Shown here in pieces: positions 56,901 to 64,000 of a stretch of 64,000 nucleotides of DNA (positions are counted from its first letter, which is position 1; every line of letters starts with the position of its first letter). Below the pieces are notes generated by a model, which was not told where the DNA came from, did not search any database, and worked only from the letters and a program-made list of their open reading frames with translations. The DNA is from Sipunculus nudus (lineage: Eukaryota; Annelida; Sipuncula; Golfingiida; Sipunculidae), in NCBI GenBank assembly GCA_026874595.1, contig CM049317.1, positions 75,298,891 through 75,362,890 on the forward strand, in the 5' to 3' direction. The position numbers and the translations under genes were made by a program.

Positions 56901-59900
56901 GGGCCACCAAAGCCCTGTCTGTGCTTTACGTTACTATCTTAAAGCTACTTATTCTATTCAGGGGGGCACAAGAAGTTGTTTATTTCAACGAAAATCACTG
57001 CTTCGAACAAAGAAATTAGTCCTATCACCATTAGTGCGTGGCTAAAAGCTACCATTGTCTCAACCTATGAATCTGCTTCTCCGTCAACATTGGAACTACT
57101 TCACGTCAAAACTCATGATGTCCGGGCCATCTCTACATCCTTGGCCTATTAATCGGGGATTTCCCCTAACCAACTTGTCAAAAAAGGTCATTGGAAATCT
57201 CCTACATTCACCCGATTTTATCTGAAGGATGTCACTTTACAAGATTCGGGCCTTTATTCCTTGGGGCCTGTGATCGCTGCGGGTGAAGTCCTCCAGTTCT
57301 CCCCACCGTCCTCACTGACTTCTTCGGTGCCAGTGTCGACGTCTTCGTCTGCTCCTTTGCTCCAGATATGTTCTTCTCCTTCCCGCTGTTCTAGGTAGGT
57401 ATCCCCTCCCCAAGGTTTATCTGTTATATTCTCATTAATACAGAAACAGCTCACAATAATATTTATGTAATAAAACCCCCCCATTCCCTCCCTGTGAATG
57501 GTGGTTTTGTTAGTAAACTGTTGTGAGCTTTTCTGTATTACAAACAACGCTCCCTCCCAGTCCTCTTCCGTCCGCCATCAAAAAAGTGATTACAGGAAAC
57601 GGAAGTGTGACCTAGATTCAAGGGAATGAGGCAGGGTGGGCGATAATGGCCCCAATAAGGGAAAATTTTCGGTTGGTTTACTCTGGCGTATAAACTTAAC
57701 AAAGAAAATTCTCATTAATACAGAAAAGCTCACAACAGTTTACTAACAAAACCACCATTCACAGGGATGGAATTGGGGGGGGGGGGGTTGCCAAACTTAT
57801 CTATTTGTGGTGAACTTTGTTTTCTACAGACATCAGTTTTTATTAAATTTTCACTAGTAATGTCTTATAGTCAGGAATGGGGTCAGTTACATCCAAATGT
57901 AATAAATTACAATTACAATTACTTTGAAAATGTCAAATGACAATTACAAAGATTGCAAATTAATTTTCAATTTCAAATACAATTATACATGGAAAAATAA
58001 CTGAATTACATTTTAATTACTTTTTTGTCAGTTTAAATACCTGAACACTTAGAATACAGAAACACAGGACACAAAATATACAAAAATGAGCTTTTAATTT
58101 ACATTAAAATGATAAACCATGTCAGGATGTGTATCTCTGTGTTAGTTACTGTGGTCAGGGTGTCATTAACTGTACTAAATTCAAAAATACATGGACATAC
58201 TTGCACTGCTTGGTTCCGGTAAATGCATGATTATTTGGTGCATATCTGTGGATGTCTTATAATGATATGTTATCAAACTGTTTGGTGGACATCAACAGCA
58301 AACTCTGAAAAGTAGTTATTCATGGAATATGTGTCAGGGCTAAACAATTTGCCTGAGATCTGGTTCTCAGGCACCATTTGCATTTTCCTTTGATAGATGA
58401 AACATCTTTTTGAATTTCTTCAAAAGTGTTCAAAAACTGGGGGCAAGGGCTTATCCATATAGACATTATGTTCTCCCTTTGGGCATAAATGCTATAATGA
58501 TGACTGCATTGTTGGTAAATAACAGTTATTATATAGGCACTCCCTGGTCACTGATAAGTCCTTGCAGTAAAAAGCAATGCAACCAGTCCCTTTTGATGTT
58601 TCTGCCATGGATAAACAACAGATAGCTTGGGCATTTTGCAATCAGGTAGAACACAAGAAGAGGGCGCTCCATAGTCAAGAAACCTTGTTAAACATAAGCT
58701 ATAAATACACAGCTCACTGCTCAGGTGAAACTACTAGTATCTGTAGGTACTCCATGACCAATGATGGTTCAGTCAAAACATAATGCAGCCATCCCATTGC
58801 CTTCTTATGATGATGGTCCTTGATGTAAAGCAGATGATTGCCTGGATGAATGAAGTCAAGCAGAACACAAGCAGAGGGTTACTTCAAATTAATTCAGAGC
58901 AAAGTCACACAGATACCCTCCCTAGAAACCTTGTATTCATGTATTTAATTACATTCAAATACAATTACATTTTAAATTACCCCAGCCCAGCATATACTCA
59001 CATATAGCAACAGATAAATCAACATATAGATGTATGCCAGAGAGCCTGGCTTTATTTCATTAAAACATCCAAAAGTGGTTGCACATCTTGTTTTATTCAT
59101 GTAGTTTCATCAGTACAAAAATCATGATGTTACTAAATTTATTGTTGCAGTTAGGATTAAACAGATTTCATTTGAATTTCTCCAGATACATCTTCTGTAT
59201 AAAAGGTCTTAATGTCAAATGATGTACTTCAACCCATGAGTGTCTGAATGATAATCATAGAAAGATAATAATAATAAAATAATATTTGTGAGACTATACA
59301 AAAATATTGTGGTATTATATAATAACTACGGTGAGAGGTCAAGTGTTGTGTTGTGATAAACTTGTAAAAAATACAGGATGACGCTGGTACATGGTACAAA
59401 TTTATTTTATATGACATTAGGTTTGTAACTGCTACACACTTTGCATTCTTCATTTGGCTTATAAATAGATATCTGTTTGTGATGATAACATAAAAAGTCT
59501 GTGGTTGTAACACGCAGGCCGTACCATATTTTTTTGGTCTCATCATTCTGGAGATGGTTATTTGTCACCTGAGAGGTCATCGCATCTTCCGCATCAATGA
59601 TGGCATCAGCTCAATAAGTGCGGGTGTGGTGTCCCAGCTTCCTTTGTAAGTAAATAGTACAAATGCATATACATAATACCATCTGGTCCTTTCTGCAGGA
59701 TGTGCATCTGTTTGAAATTCACAAAAAAAATCAATGTAACTTGTTAAAAAGTGATTTTTAATTTGTTAACAGTTAAAAGTTGCAAAAAGGTTACAAGCTC
59801 CCATGCAAATCTTCAGTTACTGCATGGAAGCTTGTATGCCATGAACTCATGAAACCTTCACTGCTACCCTTCTTAAAATGATCTGGTTTGAAAATTCTTT

Positions 59901-61609
59901 GAAATCATGACCACTTAAAGCTAACTTATCTTGCAAGCCCATTTCCAGGTTGAGATGACCCCAGACACTTTAAAGTTATTCAGATCTTGGCTCACAGGAT
60001 GTAACAAGTTAAATTAAGCAAGAAATAAATTCTTATGTTCAGATATAACATTTTACACAATTGGATATGATCAGTATGTGTCCCATTTCCATCTGCCCCA
60101 AAAAAAGGAATGCTGAATAAATGTTTCCACGATAGCTAAGATTGTTTTTTGCGATTCTTATTTTAGATGTGCACACCTCTACATCATAATAAGATTTACT
60201 ATGCAAAATTTTCTGCCACTCTGGGAACGATCCGAGAATAAAAAGATAAGTTATAAAATCAGGGGTCTGAGCCTCATATTGGCTTCCATATAAAGACATT
60301 TAGTTATTCATATATTCATTGAATAGAAAGTTCATATCTATATTATTGAGCTTAAAATTCATGCTATTGAATTCAGTTTTATGATCTGCTTTGACAATCA
60401 TTTTTGTTTACATACAAGCAAAATATAAGGTTTATACCAGTAACAGAAATCACCAGTCCCAATCTGTGCATATTTTGTTCATGTTTAAATATTTTCTTGG
60501 ACAATTTTGTTATGATTATAAATTATTGAGTCAGAGTTTTGTATTACATACTGAGTGATGAACACAACCAGTAGTTTCTGACATTTCTAATGATTTTAGG
60601 TGAGTAGAAGTATTTCTGTACATACAGGGAATACCTGCTTGTGTGAACTATGATAATTACAATGCAACATGAATCCTAGTAACCCTCCCATGATGTGTTT
60701 CAGGGTATTCTTTCGGAGTGCTGAGCTGGTGGCGTACCGCTACGTTTACCAGAACTGGAGACTGGTTGACCTGCCATGGGACTCCCCCCTGGTTTGGTGG
60801 ATCGCTTTCCTCGGTGTTGACCTTGGTTATTACTGGTTCCATAGGATGGCTCATGGTAGGTGACCTACAAAACTCTGTCACTCACGACATGCCCCAGCCA
60901 CTGTACTAATGATCTTACTTATGGTAACATTAAATCATTTCACATACAAAGCAGTTTTACTCAACTCATGGTGCATAGTAAAGCAATTTACAGATCTTTC
61001 ATATTGCAATTAAATTAGTGAGATGTCATATTCAGGAATTATTCTTGCTTTTCTAATCATTATATCTCAAAGACTTCAGTTCTGTAACTGTTTATTTTTC
61101 TCCTTTCCATTCTGTAAACTGAACCAATTATTGGTTATAGCAAGCAAGCCATGAGATCTGGTTGGCTTGTGTCAATCATGGCAGGCGAGCTACTCACTGC
61201 TTGCATTACGTTTCATTGGGCTATAACTGGTTTGTCCCACATGCCCCGCCTCCTTGGTCGGAGGTCATGCATGTCATTTTCTTTGGCTACGCACCATTTC
61301 TTTGCCATATTTAGAAAGTCACCATGCAACTTTACTTGCATGTGAAGCAAGCAGATTTGAAAGTACAGTTAGAACAAAGGAAAATATGCCGCATGTGGGA
61401 CAAATATATATCCAAATGCAGACTGTGAAATTAATGCAGAAACAATATATCATGTCAGCTGAGCATCACTGGCAATGGGTCACTTGTAAATTTTCTTTTT
61501 AACAGAAATTAACATCTTCTGGGCGGCTCATCAAGTCCATCACAGCTCTGAGGATTACAATCTCACCACAGCACTGAGACAGTCAGTGTTCCAGCGCTAC
61601 ACATCATGG
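53948..61609 (+). CDS. AGMO: Alkylglycerol monooxygenase, N-terminal part (continues past the window)
   Basis: Membrane enzyme that hydroxylates the ether bond of alkylglycerols using tetrahydrobiopterin and a di-iron centre (fatty acid hydroxylase superfamily, ER). Coding exons: 53948-54064, 59518-59645, 60704-60855, 61506-61609; all junctions are GT-AG and in phase, giving 167 residues. Exon 1 reads [20 protein letters not shown], aligning with the human N terminus. Exon 2 carries a membrane segment ([12 protein letters not shown]) and [11 protein letters not shown]. Exon 3 contains [29 protein letters not shown] and the first His box HRMAH (128-132). Exon 4 has the second box HQVHH (141-145), [15 protein letters not shown] and YTSW. 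The third box and the rest should lie to the right. The start matches the family and follows a splice acceptor at 53890. Intron 54065-59517 is swollen by a DIRS-like element. Confidence 0.95.
54293..54478 (+). repeat. Left inverted terminal repeat of the DIRS-like element
   Basis: Runs from GTTTTATTACGTAAACAT to TAGTCACTTTTTCTTCTGG. It matches the reverse complement of 57574-57786 except for the outermost ~20 bp. Confidence 0.85.
54585..54737 (+). pseudogene. Gag-like zinc-finger fragment (DIRS-like element)
   Basis: A 50-codon frame starting [20 protein letters not shown], with pattern C-x2-C, D-x-H-x2-C-x2-C, then a further C-x2-C (CFYC). This knuckle layout is found at the start of DIRS gag proteins. 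It stops at TAG 54735; the expected longer gag is interrupted. Parts may continue at 55701-56165 ([20 protein letters not shown]). Confidence 0.6.
54738..56233 (+). pseudogene. Remains of a Pro/Ser-rich gag region
   Basis: C/T-rich sequence with long open frames on + in two registers (55450-56349 and 55701-56165). The second begins [20 protein letters not shown] and has the more protein-like composition, so it may be the gag C terminus. No RT or RNase H motif (such as a YADD or FADD box) was found. The - strand frame 56226-55831 is a shadow. Confidence 0.45.
56234..57240 (+). pseudogene. Tyrosine recombinase (integrase) of the DIRS-like element, broken
   Basis: A site-specific recombinase that would insert the element's DNA circle. 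The N-terminal core-binding domain reads [40 protein letters not shown] and [16 protein letters not shown]. The catalytic domain has [20 protein letters not shown] with the first Arg, then THDVRAIS (HxxR, about 57110) and [17 protein letters not shown] with His/Trp and the nucleophile Tyr (57183-57236). All catalytic positions are therefore visible, but a TGA at 56618, a frameshift near 56965 and a TAA at about 57148 break the frame. Confidence 0.88.
57428..57540. repeat. Internal complementary region (ICR)
   Basis: The first half (ATTCTCATTAATACAGAAAC .. GTAATAAAAC) is the complement of the left outer end at 54293-54345. The second half (CCCTGTGAATGGTGGTTTTG .. TTCTGTATTA) is the complement of the right outer end at 57717-57775. 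The join between them shows the head-to-head terminus junction of the element. Confidence 0.85.
57574..57786 (-). repeat. Right inverted terminal repeat of the DIRS-like element
   Basis: Reverse complement of the left repeat, with a longer outer edge ending in CACAGGGATGGAATTGGGGG. The G run after it (57775-57787) makes the exact border unclear. Confidence 0.85.
57872..58990. mobile_element. Non-autonomous element with CAGNNNTGGGGT ends and ATTACA-rich edges
   Basis: The left end CAGGAATGGGGTCAGTTAC runs into (AATTAC)n. The right edge is AATTACATTTTAAATTACCCC, roughly the inverse. The start resembles those at 18863, 32011 and 35768. No coding capacity. It lies in AGMO intron 1, just right of the DIRS-like element. 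Confidence 0.5.
58991..59517. other. AGMO intron 1, right part
   Basis: AT-rich intron sequence leading into exon 59518; nothing else recognised. Confidence 0.5.
59646..60703. other. AGMO intron between exons 59518-59645 and 60704-60855
   Basis: AT-rich. No repeat end or extra exon recognised. Confidence 0.5.
61455..61490 (+). repeat. Dispersed CAGCTGAGC..GGGTCACTTGT motif, copy 4 (diverged)
   Basis: GTCAGCTGAGCATCACTGGC then AATGGGTCACTTGT, only ~15 bp before the acceptor of AGMO exon 61506-61609. Confidence 0.6.
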
Positions 61610-61686
61610 GTAGGTAAAGGTAACACAAATCCAGGTTCTCACCATCTGGTCTAGTTCTTTTAATGCAGTCTCAGCCTTAATAATTG

Positions 61687-62090
61687 TCCCCTACTTCCTC
61701 GGAAGGAACAGGGGACATTTATTTGGGTTTGTCTGTCTGACTCCCTCTGTCTGTCTGTCCATCTGTCAGGTTTTTGTTATAGCTATATTTGCAATAACTT
61801 TCCAAAATTTAACTGATTTCATTCAAATTTGGGTCAGTGATTGCTCTCATGCTTACCTTGGTTGGGATTGGTTTTGGAGTGTCTGTCTCACAAGATAATA
61901 ATACAATATGATATTTCATTTTTTTAGTTTCACTAATCACTAACAGGTGTCACTAGCGGTGGACATAAAATACTTGATTTTTTTGCAGTAACTGCAAGAT
62001 GCTGCCATCTTTTGAGCATGGTTAAAACTACTTGTACTTAGTCACCACACACTTTAAAATCATCCAGGACTTGAAGGAAGAAGCGGAGGA
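61687..62090. repeat. Hairpin-led repeat (TGTCCCC family)
   Basis: TGTCCCCTACTTCC TC GGAAGGAACAGGGGACA forms a strong hairpin at 61687-61720. A GTCTGTCTGACTCC..GTCTGTCTGTCC tract follows at 61730-61770, then an AT-rich core. GGAGGACATAAATTCC at about 62085 may mark the far end. Confidence 0.55.
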
Positions 62091-62638
62091 CATAAATTCC
62101 TTGAATTTGCTTGTTTATAGTTTCTTTATTACTTTTTAATAATGCCTTAATTTCCTAAAGAAGGATAGGCCTGTTATTTGACAAGTTTCAAGTGTAACCT
62201 CTAATTTAGTATACATAATGTGTATGTATAATATATATACATGTCTGTCTTACTTAATATTGTTTTAACTTGTTGCATGTACTTTAATTGCCCTGTCAGA
62301 CTTCTACAGAAAAGACTTTCGAATGTTAGATGCATATAGTTATAGTTATGTTTAGTATTTCTACTTTTCCGTAGTACTGTTGTCACACAGAGGTAGTACA
62401 CCTGGAATCATATTTTCCTAGTATTTAACTAGGTGTAAACAAAGTATCTTGAATTGCACAGAGTAACAAAATAAACAAATATCTCAGTTGTTAATGGTGT
62501 TGGAAAACCAGGAATATGACATGATGAAAATACCTGCTACTTACAAGCTTAATTAAGTTGAATGCAAAGAAATGTTGCACTTCTCAGCAATACATTTTGT
62601 CCAATCTTGATTGCTGAAAACTTATGTGCCTGATTTTT
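62091..62638. other. AGMO intron segment without features
   Basis: AT-rich; no exon or repeat recognised. Confidence 0.5.
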
Positions 62639-62639
62639 A

Positions 62640-63990
62640 TTATGCCCCTGCCACAAAGTGGCCAGGGCATATAGTTTTACCCATGTCCGTCATTCCATCA
62701 TTCTGAAATAAAACAGTTGTACGGACTTTTTTTCGCAATGCCTGCAGATATTCACCTGATTTTTGGTGTGTGGACAGATAATGACCAGTTACAGATTGAG
62801 TTTGCGTTTCGTCCAAGTTGCCTTACTTTTGACCATTTTACGGCTCCTTGACTTAGAAAATTTCATGAAAAATAGAAATTTTCATGACAAATACACATGT
62901 ACGGACTTTTTTCCGTAATGCCTGCAGATATTGGCCTGATTTTTGGTGTGTGGGCAGATAATGACCAGTTACAGAACGAGTTCATGTTTCGTCCCAGTTG
63001 ACCTACTTTTGACTGTTTTACGGCTCCTGAACATAGAAAATTTCATGAAAAATATAAATTTTCATGACAAATACACATGTACAGACTTTTTTTCGCAATG
63101 CCTGCAGATATTGGCCTGATTTTAGGTGTGTGGGCAGATATTGACCAATTACAGATCGAGTCTGCGTTTGTCCCAGTTGACCTACTTTTGACTGTTTTAT
63201 GGCTCCTGAACATAGAAAATTTCATGAAAAATATAAATTTTCATGACAAATACACATTTACTGACTTTTTTTTGCAATACCTGCAGATATTGGCCTCATT
63301 TTTGGTGTGTGGGCAGATAATGACCAGTTACAGATCGAGTTCATGTTTTGTCCCAGTTGACCTACTTTTGATCGTTTGACGGTGCTCTAACATAGAAAAT
63401 TTCATAAAAAAGTGCACATGTTTGAATTTTTTTTCGCAATGCCTGCAGATACGGGCCTGATTTTTGGTGTGTAAGCAGATAATGACCAGTTACAGATCAG
63501 GTTCTTGTTTTGTCTCAGTTGACCATTTGACTGCTCCTGAACAAAGAAAGTTTCATGAAAAATAGAAATTTTCATAACAAATGCATATATGTACCAATTT
63601 TTTTTCCTCAATGCCTGCAGATACCACCCTGATTTTATATGTGTGGGCAGATAATGACAGTTACAGATCGAGTTCGCGTTTCATCCCGGTTGACCTACTG
63701 GTACTTTTGATTGTTTTATGGCTCCTAAACATAGAAAATTTCATGAAAGACAGAAATTTTGATGGAAAATGCACATGTATGGACTTTTTGTCACAGTGCC
63801 TGCAGATACTGGCCTGATTTTTGGTGTGTTGCTTGATAATGACCCGTAACAGATCGAGTTTGCATTTTACCCGTGTTGACCTACTTTTGACCATATGACA
63901 CCTCCTGAACTTAAACAATTTTTCAAAATTTAACAAATGTTTCTAATTTGCCCCAGGCGGGGGCATTCGTGTCGTTCCGACACATCTAGT
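62640..63990 (+). mobile_element. Pearl/HINE-like element with ~175-bp tandem core
   Basis: Starts with the hairpin TATGCCC..CCAC AAA GTGG..GGGCATA (62640-62673), followed by ATGTCCGTCATTCC. Then about seven ~175-bp units begin near 62727, 62900, 63081, 63258, 63424, 63594 and 63780 with GCAATGCCTGCAGATATTGG, TGTGGGCAGATAATGACCAG and AAATTTCATGAAAAATA. It ends GGGGGCATTCGTGTCG TTC CGACACATCTAG: a 6-pair hairpin a few bases before CTAG, as at Helitron 3' ends (CTRR). Bivalve 'pearl' elements with tandem cores are described as Helitron-related non-autonomous elements; the match here is by architecture. Frames inside are incidental. Confidence 0.75.
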
Positions 63991-64000
63991 TTTTTTCAGA

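Larger units (their letters stand above)
54293..57786 (+). mobile_element. DIRS-like tyrosine-recombinase element, without visible reverse transcriptase
   Basis: Located in AGMO intron 1. Inverted terminal repeats of ~180-210 bp: left 54293-54478, right 57574-57786; shared inner words include TTTATACGCCAGAGTAA and TAGGTCACACTTCCGTTTCC. An internal complementary region (57428-57540) carries complements of both outer ends, the hallmark of DIRS elements, which replicate through a circle and integrate by a tyrosine recombinase without target duplication. Between the repeats are a gag-type zinc finger (54585), a Pro/Ser-rich stretch, and a recombinase (56234-57240). Full DIRS elements also encode RT and RNase H, about 2 kb, which I cannot find in any frame here. 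The element is less AT-rich than its surroundings. It is inactive because the recombinase is broken. Confidence 0.85.

Noticed and set aside
54293-57786. Crypton transposon
   Set aside because: A recombinase without RT suggested it, but the inverted terminal repeats and internal complementary region are features of DIRS elements.
62726-63940. Frames of 60-100 codons in the ~175-bp repeats
   Set aside because: The unit length is not a multiple of three and the frames arise from the repeat itself.

Overview
This is nuclear DNA from an animal, most likely a bivalve mollusc or a close lophotrochozoan. Genes are split by many GT-AG introns, the background is AT-rich, and much of the window is transposon remnants and tandem-repeat elements. 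Three styles seen here are ones I know from bivalve genomes: elements with ~175-bp tandem cores ending in a hairpin plus CTAG (pearl/HINE-like), hairpin-capped repeats with GTCC/GTCTGTCC tracts, and AGGTCA-rich tandem repeats. The species cannot be fixed from the sequence alone.

Two host genes are well supported and a third is caught by one exon. (1) GTPBP4/NOG1, the nucleolar GTPase of 60S ribosome assembly, is complete on the + strand: 17 coding exons from 20842 to 49249 give 636 residues, with a possible extra in-frame 81-bp exon. Its first coding exon carries only 16 codons and is followed by a 15.1-kb intron. (2) AGMO (alkylglycerol monooxygenase, a membrane di-iron ether-lipid enzyme) starts at 53948 (+) and runs off the right edge; four coding exons are visible. 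(3) A WDSUB1-like WD40 exon lies on the - strand at 14207-14667; its other exons were not found to the left. A small spliced SGNH-hydrolase-like gene (21873-23918, -) is nested antisense in GTPBP4 intron 1.

Layout: 1-2.5 kb, no gene seen, but several inverted repeats including a perfect 38-bp palindrome. 2.55-6.47 kb, tandem array of ~163/340-bp units. 6.7-9.66 kb, broken non-LTR retrotransposon (-). 9.7-10.9 kb, terminal-inverted-repeat element. 11.3-13.5 kb, broken Mutator-like transposase with an OTU-protease-like N terminus (-). 14.2 kb, WDSUB1 exon. 16.3-19 kb, hairpin, ~63-bp minisatellite, broken pogo/Tigger transposase (-) and a 121-bp MITE. 20.8-49.3 kb, GTPBP4, with intron 1 filled by the SGNH gene, SINEs and a mosaic of hairpin-capped tandem elements (26-34.5 kb). 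49.3-52.6 kb, spacer. 52.6 kb to the end, AGMO, whose first coding intron contains a DIRS-like element (54.29-57.79 kb) with inverted terminal repeats, an internal complementary region, a gag zinc finger and a tyrosine recombinase, but no reverse transcriptase that I can see. 62.64-63.99 kb, pearl/HINE-like element.

The host genes do not form a pathway. The main novelty is in the repeats: a 12-bp palindrome, GGTGGCGCCACC, occurs exactly 13 times in two otherwise different repeat families; several families share a 'hairpin plus GTCYGTC tract' end; and nuclear-receptor-like AGGTCA clusters recur in several of them.
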